From contig CALNYW010000005.1 of NCBI GenBank assembly GCA_942490985.1, positions 434,001 through 498,000 of the forward strand: 64,000 nucleotides of DNA. The letters are read 5' to 3'. A program made the translations under genes and the position numbers. Below are positions 26,584 through 35,292 of this stretch, in pieces. This DNA comes from Thiosocius sp942490985. Lineage in GTDB: Bacteria; Pseudomonadota; Gammaproteobacteria; Chromatiales; Chromatiaceae. The first letter of the stretch is position 1. Every line of letters starts with the position of its first letter. The notes beneath the pieces were generated by a model, which worked only from the letters and a program-made list of their open reading frames with translations, searched no databases and had not been told where the DNA came from.

Positions 26584-27630
26584 GTGGAGAAACGCACCGA
26601 TTTCGTCATCGGCGACGTCGCGGTCAGGCCCGGTTCGATTGCGACACTCAACCTTGGCCTGGTGGGCCTATACACCAGCGAACCGGTGGCCATGCAGGTA
26701 CACGTCGCACACGGCCGGCGCGACGGACCGGTGGTATTCGTCAGCGCCGCAGTGCATGGTGACGAGATCAATGGCGTGGAAATCGTTCGTCGACTGCTGC
26801 ACATGCCACAGCTGAAGCGTCTCGCCGGCACACTGTTACTCGTGCCGATCGTTAACCTGTTTGGCTTTCACATCCGTTCCCGCTACCTTCCCGACCGCCG
26901 CGACCTGAACCGCAGCTTTCCTGGCAATGAAGGCGGCTCGATGGCCAGCCGGCTAGCGAATGTCTTTATGCAGGAGATCGTTGCACGATCTGATATCGGC
27001 ATCGACCTCCACACCGCGGCGGTTCATCGCGACAACCTCCCGCAGATACGCGCGGACATCAACGATCCTATGCTCGCGCCATTGGCGAAAGCGTTCAGCG
27101 CCCCCGTGCAGTTGCATTCAGCCGCCCCGCCAGGCTCATTGCGCGGCGCGGCCTCGGACATTGGCGTCTCGGTGATGGTCTACGAAGCAGGAGAAGCCCT
27201 GCGCTTCGACGAGGTAGCGATTCAGGTCGGCTTACGCGGTATCGTCAATGTCTTGAGACAGCTGGCTATGCTGCCGCCCGTGCGCCGAAGCCGTAGCAGC
27301 CCGAGTGCAGAGTTACGTTCCAGCACATGGGTCCGCGCACCGCAAAGTGGCATCCTCCGGGCACAGTCAAGACTGGGCGATATGGTTGAGAAAGGCGCAC
27401 CGCTGGCCGTCGTTGCCGACCCGGCTGGGCAGGCCGAAACGATCATAGAGGCGCCGTTTGACGGCGTCGTCATCGGCCGGACGAATCTGCCGCTGGTATA
27501 CGAGGGGGAAGCCGTATTCCATGTCGGCCGGACCCGCCAGACATCCCTGCTTGAATCACATCTCGATGCGTTGAACGACGCCAGTTCGATCGCGCCGCCG
27601 GAATTGATCGAAGAACCCGCGATTGTCTGA
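26584..27630 (+). CDS. Succinylglutamate desuccinylase / aspartoacylase family protein
   Basis: 348 residues of the M14-like zinc deacylase family PF04952. Zinc ligands are visible in AAVHGDEINGVEIV (His58 and Glu61) and in the later DIGIDLHTAAVHRD. NLFGFHIRSRYLPDRRDLNR gives the substrate-binding Arg region. The C-terminal ~80 residues resemble a biotinyl-lipoyl-like hammerhead (SGILRAQSRLGDMVEKGAPL ... PFDGVVIGRTNLPLVYEGE). Genes of this type often accompany rimB-rimK. It starts one base after the rimK stop. Substrate unknown; it could remove an N-acyl or glutamyl modification. Confidence 0.88.
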   Translation: MEKRTDFVIGDVAVRPGSIATLNLGLVGLYTSEPVAMQVHVAHGRRDGPVVFVSAAVHGDEINGVEIVRRLLHMPQLKRLAGTLLLVPIVNLFGFHIRSRYLPDRRDLNRSFPGNEGGSMASRLANVFMQEIVARSDIGIDLHTAAVHRDNLPQIRADINDPMLAPLAKAFSAPVQLHSAAPPGSLRGAASDIGVSVMVYEAGEALRFDEVAIQVGLRGIVNVLRQLAMLPPVRRSRSSPSAELRSSTWVRAPQSGILRAQSRLGDMVEKGAPLAVVADPAGQAETIIEAPFDGVVIGRTNLPLVYEGEAVFHVGRTRQTSLLESHLDALNDASSIAPPELIEEPAIV

Positions 27631-27651
27631 TCGGGTTGTCGAGCATGAGGC

Positions 27652-27682
27652 AAAAAAAAGGGCGCCGCGAGGGCGCCCTTTT
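27652..27682. terminator. Bidirectional terminator between aspartoacylase-like gene and amtB
   Basis: GGGCGCC (27660-27666) pairs with GGCGCCC (27672-27678) around a five-base loop; eight As precede and four Ts follow, so it can act on both converging transcripts. Confidence 0.88.
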
Positions 27683-27699
27683 GATTGAGCTGGGTTGAA

Positions 27700-28986
27700 T
27701 CAGCCGACGCCTGAGCCACGAGAACCGGTGAACTCGGGGTAGGCCTCGAGGCCGCACTCGCCGATATCCGTTCCTTCGTACTCTTCCTCTTCGCTGACGC
27801 GGATGCCCATGATCGCCTTGATCACCAACCAGGTGATGAAGCTGGCGACGAAGACCCACACGAAGATGGTCGCTGCGCCGACAAGCTGTCCGACGAAGGT
27901 CGTTCCATCGTTGGTCAGCGGCACCGCCAGCAATCCCCACAGACCGACCACACCGTGCACCGAAATGGCACCGACCGGGTCGTCGATTTTCATCTTGTCG
28001 AGGGTCAGGATCGAGAAGACCACCAACACGCCGCCAGCAGCCCCGATCAAGGTCGCAAACAGCGCCGTCGGCGTCGACGGCTCGGCGGTAATCGCGACCA
28101 GACCGGCAAGCGCGCCGTTCAGGGCCATCGTCAGGTCGGCCTTGCCGAACAGCAAGCGGGCCACGATCAGCGCGGCCACCAGGCCACCGGCAGCGGCAGC
28201 GTTGGTGTTCAGGAACACGACCGCCACCGAGTTGGCGTTGGCGATATCGCCGAGCTTCAGCACCGAACCACCATTGAAGCCGAACCAACCCATCCACAGG
28301 ATGAAGGTACCCAGGGTTGCCAAAGGCAGGTTGGCACCTGGAATCGCGTTGACCTTTCCGTCCGCCGTGTACTTGCCTTTACGGGCGCCGAGCAGCAGGA
28401 CGCCGGCCAGAGCTGCAGCAGCACCCGCCATATGCACGATGCCGGAACCAGCAAAGTCGGAGAAGCCGAAGTCATCGCCCAGGCTATACAGGCCGAATAC
28501 GGAGCCGCCGCCCCAGGTCCAGTTGCCTTCCATCGGGTAGATGAAACCCGTCATCACGACGGCGAACAGCAGGAAAGACCAGAGTTTCATACGCTCAGCG
28601 ACGGCACCCGAAACGATCGACATCGCGGTCGCAACGAACACCACCTGGAAGAAGAAGTCTGACGCACCGGCATAGATCGAGCCGCCACGGAAACCGTCTT
28701 CACGTCCAGCGAAGTCGCCCAACACAGCGTCTGCATCGACATCACCGATGCCGGACAGGAACAGCTCGCCGCCGTACATGATCATGTAGCCGCAAACCAG
28801 GTACATGATGCAGGAGATCGCGTACAACGCGACGTTCTTGGTCAGGATCTCGGTCGTGTTCTTGGCACGGACGAGACCCGATTCGAGCATGGCAAAACCA
28901 GCCGCCATCCACATTACCAGCGCGCCACAGATCAGGAAGTAAAACGTGTCCATGGCGTACTGGAGTTCGTAAATATTGTTTTCCAT
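27700..28986 (-). CDS. amtB: Ammonium transporter
   Basis: Amt/Rh-type trimeric ammonium channel, 428 residues, eleven expected membrane helices. The N-terminus starts without an obvious cleavable signal: MDTFYFLICGALVMWMAAGF. Signature stretches are FGFSDFAGSGIVHMAGAAAA (first pore His), FNGGSVLKLGDIANANSVAV, and VGAISVHGVVGLWGLLAVPL (second pore His). The cytoplasmic tail ends GIGECGLEAY-like (GTDIGECGLEAYPEFTGSRG), which GlnK binds. The gene is 21 bases after glnK and shares its sigma-54 promoter. Confidence 0.96.
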   Translation of the reverse strand: MENNIYELQYAMDTFYFLICGALVMWMAAGFAMLESGLVRAKNTTEILTKNVALYAISCIMYLVCGYMIMYGGELFLSGIGDVDADAVLGDFAGREDGFRGGSIYAGASDFFFQVVFVATAMSIVSGAVAERMKLWSFLLFAVVMTGFIYPMEGNWTWGGGSVFGLYSLGDDFGFSDFAGSGIVHMAGAAAALAGVLLLGARKGKYTADGKVNAIPGANLPLATLGTFILWMGWFGFNGGSVLKLGDIANANSVAVVFLNTNAAAAGGLVAALIVARLLFGKADLTMALNGALAGLVAITAEPSTPTALFATLIGAAGGVLVVFSILTLDKMKIDDPVGAISVHGVVGLWGLLAVPLTNDGTTFVGQLVGAATIFVWVFVASFITWLVIKAIMGIRVSEEEEYEGTDIGECGLEAYPEFTGSRGSGVG

Positions 28987-29007
28987 GATTGGAAACCTCC
29001 AGCCGGA

Positions 29008-29346
29008 TTAAAGCGCTTCTGGGCCTGACTCACCGGTGCGAATCCGGATAGCCTGACTCAGTTCGTAAACAAAGATTTTGCCGTCGCCGATCTTGCCGGT
29101 CTTGGCGGCGGCGCTGATCGCTTCGATCACAGCGTCGAGCTGCTCGTCGTCGATGGCGATTTCAACTTTGATCTTCGGCAGGAAATCCACGACGTATTCA
29201 GCGCCGCGGTAAAGTTCGGTATGGCCTTTTTGACGGCCGAAACCCTTCACTTCGGTCACGGTGATCCCCGTGACGCCGATGTCGGAAAGGGCCTCGCGCA
29301 CGTCATCAAGCTTGAACGGCTTGATGATGGCTGCTACCAGTTTCAT
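29008..29346 (-). CDS. glnK: Nitrogen regulatory protein PII
   Basis: Trimeric 2-oxoglutarate/ATP/ADP sensor of 112 residues. MKLVAAIIKPFKLDDVREAL is the signature start, the T-loop FGRQKGHTELYRGAEYVVDF holds uridylylation Tyr51 (and Tyr46), and the C-terminal GKIGDGKIFVYELSQAIRIR binds nucleotide. Its link to amtB (21 bases) marks it as GlnK rather than GlnB, blocking AmtB when nitrogen is plentiful. A sigma-54 promoter lies 75 bases upstream and an NtrC-type palindrome about 100 bp further. Confidence 0.96.
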   Translation of the reverse strand: MKLVAAIIKPFKLDDVREALSDIGVTGITVTEVKGFGRQKGHTELYRGAEYVVDFLPKIKVEIAIDDEQLDAVIEAISAAAKTGKIGDGKIFVYELSQAIRIRTGESGPEAL

Positions 29347-29420
29347 AGGTCGTCTCCCATTCGTGAGATGATATTTTTAAGGTGTCTATCGCAGTCGGAA
29401 CGTACGATTGCCCCGAGTCA

Positions 29421-29437
29421 TGCAGGAGATATGCCAA
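29421..29437 (-). promoter_or_regulatory. Sigma-54 promoter of glnK-amtB
   Basis: On the minus strand TTGGCATATCTCCTGCA has the invariant GG and GC ten bases apart and matches the -24/-12 consensus in most positions. It faces glnK, start 75 bases away. Confidence 0.85.
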
Positions 29438-29528
29438 AGCATTTTTTCCAGATTTCTCAGCGTCTTGCCGTAGCTCGGCACATTTTAATTAAGCGCTGAT
29501 GCACTAACGTAGACCACAGAATCACCAA

Positions 29529-29545
29529 CGCACCAACTTGGTGCG
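29529..29545. promoter_or_regulatory. NtrC-type enhancer site
   Basis: Perfect 8-bp arms CGCACCAA/TTGGTGCG around one base match the NtrC consensus TGCACC-N5-GGTGCA in all but the outermost bases. It is about 100 bp upstream of the glnK sigma-54 promoter, the usual enhancer distance. A half-match (TGCACT) near 29500 may be a second weak site. Confidence 0.8.
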
Positions 29546-29634
29546 TCAAAACGGGGCAACCGCGCGGGTAGACCCTCTACGACCCCTTCAGTAATCTGCC
29601 AACTGGGAAAAGAATCGTTAGGAAACCGCACACC

Positions 29635-29883
29635 ATGCTCGACCCAAAACTGTTCGACGATCTTTCGAAACGGCTTGCTGACGGCATGCCACGAGGCTTT
29701 CAAACGCTGCAAGACGATATGCAGCGCAATTTGCGCAGCGGCCTGGAGGCAGCGCTGGGAAAACTGAACCTGGTCACTCGCGAGGAGTTCGAGGTGCAAC
29801 AGGCCGTGCTCGCGCGCACACGCGAGAAGCTCAAGGCCCTGGAGGCCCGCGTCGAGGCGCTCGAGAAGACCGCCGCAGACTGA
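29635..29883 (+). CDS. ubiK: Ubiquinone biosynthesis accessory factor UbiK (YqiC/BMFP)
   Basis: 82-residue coiled-coil protein. N-terminal MLDPKLFDDLSKRLADGMP is amphipathic, and the C-terminus from VTREEFEVQQAVLARTREKL to LEARVEALEK is the BMFP heptad region. UbiK binds UbiJ and helps the soluble ubiquinone-synthesis complex. Usual length is 80-100. It is divergent from glnK and precedes the comM-type gene, a frequent gammaproteobacterial order. Confidence 0.92.
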   Translation: MLDPKLFDDLSKRLADGMPRGFQTLQDDMQRNLRSGLEAALGKLNLVTREEFEVQQAVLARTREKLKALEARVEALEKTAAD

Positions 29884-30125
29884 GCCCTTCGTGCGATATG
29901 TCACGCATGCCGGGGCGTGGACGACAAAAAATGGGCTCTGCCGCGAACCATCGGCGCCGCTGACACCGTTTGGCCGACGCCTGCCGCGGCCTCCGGCCCG
30001 GCGCGCGTCGGAGGCCGCGGTCGACCCGCGGATGGGGTTATTGCCTCGTCACCGACCGATCGGTTAGCGTGATAGGCTCGGTCAAGGAGCAGACCGTATT
30101 ACCACCTGGAGACACGCAAGGACGC

Positions 30126-31640
30126 ATGTCGTACGCAATCACTCTCTGTCGCGCAGCCCTGGGCGTTGAAGCGCCGCTCGTCACGGTCGAAACCCACCTG
30201 GCCAACGGGCTCCCCGCCTTCACCATTGTCGGCCTGCCAGAAAAGGCCGTTCAGGAGTCTCGTGAGCGCGTACGCAGCGCGCTCCTCAACAGCGGTTTTG
30301 ACTTCCCTGCGCGTCGCATAACGGTCAATCTGGCACCGGCCGACGTACCCAAGTACGGTAGCCGCTTCGACGTCGCCATCGCCATCGGCATCCTTCTCGC
30401 CAGCGGCCAACTTCCGGAAGCGGCCGCAGCGGGCTACGAATTGCTTGGCGAACTCAGTCTCGCCGGCTCCATCCGCCCGGTCAGTGGCGTCTTGCCCGCA
30501 GCACTTTGCGCGGCCGCCAGTAACGCCCGTCTGGTTGTGCCGCACGAAAACGCCGACGAAGCCTGCCTGGTGAAACGCCTGGAAGTCTTCCCTGCGGACC
30601 ATCTACTGACCCTGACCGGACACCTCAACGGCGACAGCCCTATCGCCGCCGCCAGCGCTGCGCCCCCGCGGCCGTTACCCAGCGCCGGGCTGGACCTCGC
30701 CGACGTCCAAGGTCAGGCGCAGGCACGCCGGGCATTGGAGGTGGCGGCAGCAGGGCGCCACCATCTGCTGATGATGGGTCCACCAGGCAGCGGAAAATCG
30801 ATGCTGGCTAGCCGACTGCCCGGCATCCTGCCGCAAATGAGCGAACAAGAGGCGCTGGAGCAGGCGGCGATCTGCTCCGTCGCGCAACGCCGCATCGACC
30901 TCGCCAATTGGCGGCGGCGGCCATTTCGCAGCCCACACCATACGGCATCAGGGGTCGCGCTTGCCGGCGGCGGCGGCCAGCCGGCACCGGGAGAAATCTC
31001 CCTGGCGCACTACGGGGTGCTGTTTCTTGACGAACTGCCGGAGTTCTCGAGCAACGTGCTCGAGGTGTTGCGCGAACCACTGGAGACTGGACGGATCCTG
31101 ATTTCGCGCGCCGCTCGCCAGGCCGAGTTCCCGGCCGATTTCCAGCTGGTTGCCGCGATGAACCCGTGCAAGTGCGGCTACCTCAACGATCCCAAACGCG
31201 CCTGCGCCACCTGCTCGCCAGACCAGGCGGCCCGTTATCAAAGACGTATATCCGGCCCGCTCCGGGACCGTATCGATATCCAGATCGAAGTACCGGCATT
31301 GCCCCACCAGGAGTTGATCGATGGCCTGCAGCGAAAAAGTGAATGCAGCGCCACTGTCGCCCAGCGGGTCGAGGCCGCCTGGTCGCGGCAACACGAACGC
31401 CAGGGGATGTGCAATGCCCAATTGGGCAAGACGGCTCTGGCAACGCACTGCCGGCTCCCTGCGGGAGGAGATCGGTTGCTGAGTACCGCGATTGAACGGC
31501 TTGGATTATCAGCGCGCGCCTTCCACCGGATCTTGCGGGTCGCCCGCACGATCGCTGACCTCGCCGGCAGCGAGCAGCTTGAGCTTGCCCACCTCACCGA
31601 GGCCGCAGGCTATCGTCGACTGGATCGCAACCTGCGCTGA
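30126..31640 (+). CDS. comM: YifB/ComM family Mg-chelatase-like AAA+ ATPase
   Basis: 504 residues. The N-terminal Lon-protease-like ChlI domain (GLPAFTIVGLPEKAVQESRE, then RRITVNLAPADVPKYGSRFD) precedes the AAA+ module with Walker A MMGPPGSGKSMLA, Walker B GVLFLDELPEF, and MNPCKCGYLNDPKRACATCS, a zinc-type cysteine cluster of the family. The C-terminus ends with the Mg-chelatase lid (RILRVARTIADLAGSEQLEL). ComM is a hexameric helicase promoting branch migration in natural transformation. ATG at 30126 matches homologues; upstream in-frame starts add unrelated residues. Confidence 0.94.
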   Translation: MSYAITLCRAALGVEAPLVTVETHLANGLPAFTIVGLPEKAVQESRERVRSALLNSGFDFPARRITVNLAPADVPKYGSRFDVAIAIGILLASGQLPEAAAAGYELLGELSLAGSIRPVSGVLPAALCAAASNARLVVPHENADEACLVKRLEVFPADHLLTLTGHLNGDSPIAAASAAPPRPLPSAGLDLADVQGQAQARRALEVAAAGRHHLLMMGPPGSGKSMLASRLPGILPQMSEQEALEQAAICSVAQRRIDLANWRRRPFRSPHHTASGVALAGGGGQPAPGEISLAHYGVLFLDELPEFSSNVLEVLREPLETGRILISRAARQAEFPADFQLVAAMNPCKCGYLNDPKRACATCSPDQAARYQRRISGPLRDRIDIQIEVPALPHQELIDGLQRKSECSATVAQRVEAAWSRQHERQGMCNAQLGKTALATHCRLPAGGDRLLSTAIERLGLSARAFHRILRVARTIADLAGSEQLELAHLTEAAGYRRLDRNLR

Positions 31641-31736
31641 TCACGTCGCTTCGACAATGCCCGCCCGGCACTTGCAGTAAACTGCGACCTCCGTTGTCTG
31701 CGCCGCCTCGAAGCCCGCCACCCACCAGCCGCCATC

Positions 31737-33656
31737 ATGCTCCAGTTCGACGATGTCACTTTGCGCCGCGGTCCGAGACCGCTGTTCGAACATGCCAGCT
31801 TCCAAATCCACCCGGGGCAAAAAGTTGGCCTTACCGGCGCCAATGGCTGCGGCAAGTCGAGCCTTTTTGCGCTGATTTGCCAAGCGCTTTCAAGCGATGC
31901 CGGCAGCGTCAGCTATCCAGCCGGCTGGACGATTGCCCACCTCGCCCAGGAAACAGCCGCCTCCAACCAAGCTGCGATTGACTATGTTCTCGACGGCGAC
32001 GCCGAGTTGCGTCAGTTGCAACAGCAGCTGGAGCTCGCAGAAAACCGTGGTGCCGGCGCGCTGATCGCCGATCTGCATGCGGAGCTTGAGCACATCGGCG
32101 GCTATCAAGCCAACAGTCGCGCCGCCCAGCTGATGGCCGGCCTGGGGTTTCGCGCAGGTGACGAATCACGTCCACTCGCGGCTTTCTCCGGGGGCTGGCG
32201 AATGCGCTTGAATCTGGCCCGCACATTGATGTGCCGTTCGGATCTGTTGCTGCTCGATGAACCAACCAACCATCTCGATCTGGATGCCGTGATTTGGCTC
32301 GAAGACTGGCTGAGTCAGTACCGCGGCACGCTGTTACTGATCTCCCATGACCGGCACTTTCTCGACAACGTCTGCAACCACATTCTCAATATCGAACAGC
32401 AGCAGGCAAAACTCGTCACCGGCAACTACAGCAGCTTTGAACGCCTGCGCGCCGAGCAGCTTGCCAACCAACAGGCCAACTATGAAAGACAGCAGCGCGA
32501 AATAGCCCACATGCAAAGCTTTGTCGAACGTTTTCGCGCCAAAGCGACGAAGGCCCGTCAGGCCCAGAGCCGACTCAAAGCCCTGGAAAGGATGGAGCTT
32601 ATCGCCGCAGCACACGTCGACTCACCGTTCCACTTCGAATTCAGTGAACCGCTAAAAAACCCAAACCCGTTACTCCGGCTTGAGGATTGCGCGGCCGGCT
32701 ACAGCGACCAACCCATTCTCTCGGGTGTCGAGCTGTCACTGTCACCCGGTGACCGTATCGGCCTGTTAGGACCCAATGGTGCTGGCAAATCAACGCTGAT
32801 CAAGCTCATTGCCGGTGAGCTAGCCCCGCTGACCGGGCAGCGCGAGACGGCGCAAGATCTACATATCGGCTACTTCGCCCAACATCAACTCGAACAGCTG
32901 CACGCAGACCATTCACCGGTCGAACACTTGCAACAGGTGGATCCGGCGATCAGCGAGCAGGCAGCGCGCGATTTCCTTGGCGGGTTCGGCTTCGCAAGCG
33001 ACAAAGCCCTGGACAATATCGCGCCATTTTCCGGCGGCGAAAAATCAAGACTGGTCCTGGCGCTGCTGGTCTATCAGCGACCGAATCTCTTGCTGCTCGA
33101 CGAACCGACCAACCATCTGGACCTCAATATGCGCCAGGCCCTGGCAACGGCGCTCCAGGATTTTGAAGGCGCCATGATTATCGTGTCGCATGACCGCCAC
33201 TTGCTGCAATTGACCAGCGACCGGCTGTTGCTCGTCCAATCGGGTCATGTCGAAGAGTTTTCTGACACCCTGGATGCGTATCCGGCCTGGCTTGCGTCAC
33301 GCATTCGCCAGGCACTGCCAACGGCTGACCAAAGCGCATCCAGCGATACGATCAAGCCCCGGCGGGAACGTAAACGAGCGGAAGCCGAAAGACGCAAAGC
33401 CCTGGCCCCGCTGCGTCGTGCGGTGGCAAAGGCGGAAGCTGAGATGAACACGCTGCATACCGCACGTGGCGACATCGAAAGCCAGCTGGCAGATCCCACG
33501 CTGTACGAAACGGGCGCGAAAACAGCACTTCAGACAATGCTGCAACGAAAGGCTGAGTTGGACAACGCCTTCGCCGCCGCTGAGGAAACCTGGCTGAATG
33601 CTGCTGAGGCGCTCGAATCAGCGGAGAGTAAGGCCGCGGCACAGGATGTCCCCTGA
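31737..33656 (+). CDS. yheS: ABC-F family ATPase, YheS-like
   Basis: Ribosome-associated ABC-F protein, 639 residues. Two ATP cassettes without membrane domains: Walker A GANGCGKSSLFAL and GPNGAGKSTLIKL, signature LAAFSGGWRMRLNLA and IAPFSGGEKSRLVLA, Walker B LLLLDEPTNHLDLDAV and LLLLDEPTNHLDLNMR. The linker RFRAKATKARQAQSRLKALE (the P-site tRNA interaction motif region) lies between them. A charged C-terminal coiled coil follows (RRERKRAEAERRKALAPLRR). Closest to E. coli YheS by length and order. Role in resolving stalled ribosomes is inferred from the family. Confidence 0.93.
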   Translation: MLQFDDVTLRRGPRPLFEHASFQIHPGQKVGLTGANGCGKSSLFALICQALSSDAGSVSYPAGWTIAHLAQETAASNQAAIDYVLDGDAELRQLQQQLELAENRGAGALIADLHAELEHIGGYQANSRAAQLMAGLGFRAGDESRPLAAFSGGWRMRLNLARTLMCRSDLLLLDEPTNHLDLDAVIWLEDWLSQYRGTLLLISHDRHFLDNVCNHILNIEQQQAKLVTGNYSSFERLRAEQLANQQANYERQQREIAHMQSFVERFRAKATKARQAQSRLKALERMELIAAAHVDSPFHFEFSEPLKNPNPLLRLEDCAAGYSDQPILSGVELSLSPGDRIGLLGPNGAGKSTLIKLIAGELAPLTGQRETAQDLHIGYFAQHQLEQLHADHSPVEHLQQVDPAISEQAARDFLGGFGFASDKALDNIAPFSGGEKSRLVLALLVYQRPNLLLLDEPTNHLDLNMRQALATALQDFEGAMIIVSHDRHLLQLTSDRLLLVQSGHVEEFSDTLDAYPAWLASRIRQALPTADQSASSDTIKPRRERKRAEAERRKALAPLRRAVAKAEAEMNTLHTARGDIESQLADPTLYETGAKTALQTMLQRKAELDNAFAAAEETWLNAAEALESAESKAAAQDVP

Positions 33657-33726
33657 CGGTACCGGCTTGAGGATATTCTCCGCTGGCCAGAGAATCGTGA
33701 AGGGAATTGCAAATGAGAGCGGTGCG

Positions 33727-34854
33727 ATGAAAAGACGCTTTTTGATCATGATCAGCCTGGCGAGCCTGTTGGGTTTGGCAGGCGCTGCTGTCGCTGAGGT
33801 CTTCGAGAGCGACCAGGCTCGATTTGAGGTAACGACCATTGCGGAAGGCCTGGAGCACCCATGGTCGGTCGCATTTCTACCCGATGGTGGGTTCCTGGTC
33901 ACCGAGCGGGCCGGCCGCTTGCGCCAGGTCACCGCAAACGGCGAAGTCATCTCACCGCCCGTGAAAGGACTGCCGAGTATTCGCCAGCATGGACAAGGGG
34001 GGCTGCTCGACGTCGTGCTGCATCCCGATTTTGCCAACAACCGCTGGGTCTACTTCAGTTTTGCGGAATCCGGCGAGCGCGGCTTTGGTACCGCCGTTGC
34101 TCGCGGTCAGCTCGCCGACAATCAGCTCGCAAACGTCGAGACGATTTTTCGGATGCAGCCGAAATCCACCGAGGGGAGGCACTTTGGGTCACGGCTCGTA
34201 TTCGACCGTGATGGCTACCTCTTCATCACCCTCGGCGACCGCGGCGAACGGGGGCGCGCGCAAGCACTCGATGATCACGCCGGATCGGTGATCCGGCTGC
34301 ATGATGACGGCCAAATACCCGGCGACAATCCCTTCATTGGGCGGCGCGATGCGCTACCTTCGATCTTCAGTTACGGGCACCGCAACATCCAAGGCGCAAC
34401 ACGCCACCCTGAGACCGGCCAACTCTGGACCCATGAGCATGGCCCGCAGGGCGGCGATGAGATAAACCTGCCGCTGCCCGGCATCAACCATGGCTGGCCG
34501 GTCATCACCTACGGCGCCAATTACTTCACCGGCACGAAGATCGGCGAAGGCACGGTCAAGGCCGGCATGGCCCAGCCACTCTATCAGTGGACCCCATCCA
34601 TCGCGCCGTCGGGCATGGCGTTTTATGTTGGTGATGCGTTCCCCCAGTGGCGGGGTGATTTGTTCGTTGGCTCACTGAAATTTCGCCAGCTGGTCCGCCT
34701 CGAGATTGAGGGCGACAAGGTCGTTGCTGAAGAACGACTACTGACCGATAGATTCGGCCGCATACGCGACGTAAGGCTGGGGCCGGACGGCATGCTTTAT
34801 TTGCTCACCGATGCAAGGAATGGCCAGTTGCTCCGCTTGACGCCGGTCGACTAG
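33727..34854 (+). CDS. PQQ-dependent sugar dehydrogenase family (YliI/Asd-type)
   Basis: 375 residues with a signal peptide (KRRFLIMISLASLLGLAGAAVA, cut before EVFESD). Six-bladed beta-propeller of soluble aldose sugar dehydrogenases: HPWSVAFLPDGGFLVTERAG, GQGGLLDVVLHPDFANNRWV, SRLVFDRDGYLFITLGDRG, IFSYGHRNIQGATRHPETGQ, and LWTHEHGPQGGDEINLPLPG with PQQ-site residues. It needs imported or locally made PQQ. ATG at 33727 gives the proper signal peptide. Substrate unknown; E. coli YliI oxidises aldoses. It lies 70 bases after the ABC-F gene. Confidence 0.9.
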   Translation: MKRRFLIMISLASLLGLAGAAVAEVFESDQARFEVTTIAEGLEHPWSVAFLPDGGFLVTERAGRLRQVTANGEVISPPVKGLPSIRQHGQGGLLDVVLHPDFANNRWVYFSFAESGERGFGTAVARGQLADNQLANVETIFRMQPKSTEGRHFGSRLVFDRDGYLFITLGDRGERGRAQALDDHAGSVIRLHDDGQIPGDNPFIGRRDALPSIFSYGHRNIQGATRHPETGQLWTHEHGPQGGDEINLPLPGINHGWPVITYGANYFTGTKIGEGTVKAGMAQPLYQWTPSIAPSGMAFYVGDAFPQWRGDLFVGSLKFRQLVRLEIEGDKVVAEERLLTDRFGRIRDVRLGPDGMLYLLTDARNGQLLRLTPVD

Positions 34855-34878
34855 CCTCGACGCGACCAGGTCAGCTCT

Positions 34879-35292
34879 ATGTTGCAAATCAAACCGGGAC
34901 TGGTGATCGACGACGAAGAGATCGAGTGGCAGGCGATCCGCGCGCAGGGCGCAGGCGGCCAAAACGTCAACAAAGTCTCATCGGCATGGCATTTGCGTTT
35001 CGATATCCGGCGCTCATCATTACCCGAGCTGATCAAGCAGCGCCTTCTCAAGCGACCCGATCAACGGATCAGTTCTGAGGGGATACTCATCATCAAAGCG
35101 CAACGCTTCCGGACCCAGGAAAAAAATCGCGCCGACGCGCTCGAGCGACTGCAGCAACTGATTCTGGCTGCCGATCGGATCGCGAAGCCAAGACGCAAGA
35201 CCAGGCCGACCCGGTCGTCTCAACAGAAACGCATGGACAAAAAGGCGCAACGCGGGCGTCTGAAAAAGCTACGGCGTTCCATCGACGATTAG
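34879..35292 (+). CDS. arfB: Alternative ribosome-rescue factor / peptidyl-tRNA hydrolase ArfB
   Basis: 137 residues (E. coli YaeJ 140). The catalytic GGQ motif sits in IRAQGAGGQNVNKVSSAWHL, followed by EGILIIKAQRFRTQEKNRAD. The basic C-terminal tail (KPRRKTRPTRSSQQKRMDKK) enters the empty mRNA channel of stalled ribosomes. It follows the sugar-dehydrogenase gene by 24 bases. Its last 24 bases overlap, tail to tail, the 3' end of the TauE-type gene on the other strand. Confidence 0.95.
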   Translation: MLQIKPGLVIDDEEIEWQAIRAQGAGGQNVNKVSSAWHLRFDIRRSSLPELIKQRLLKRPDQRISSEGILIIKAQRFRTQEKNRADALERLQQLILAADRIAKPRRKTRPTRSSQQKRMDKKAQRGRLKKLRRSIDD

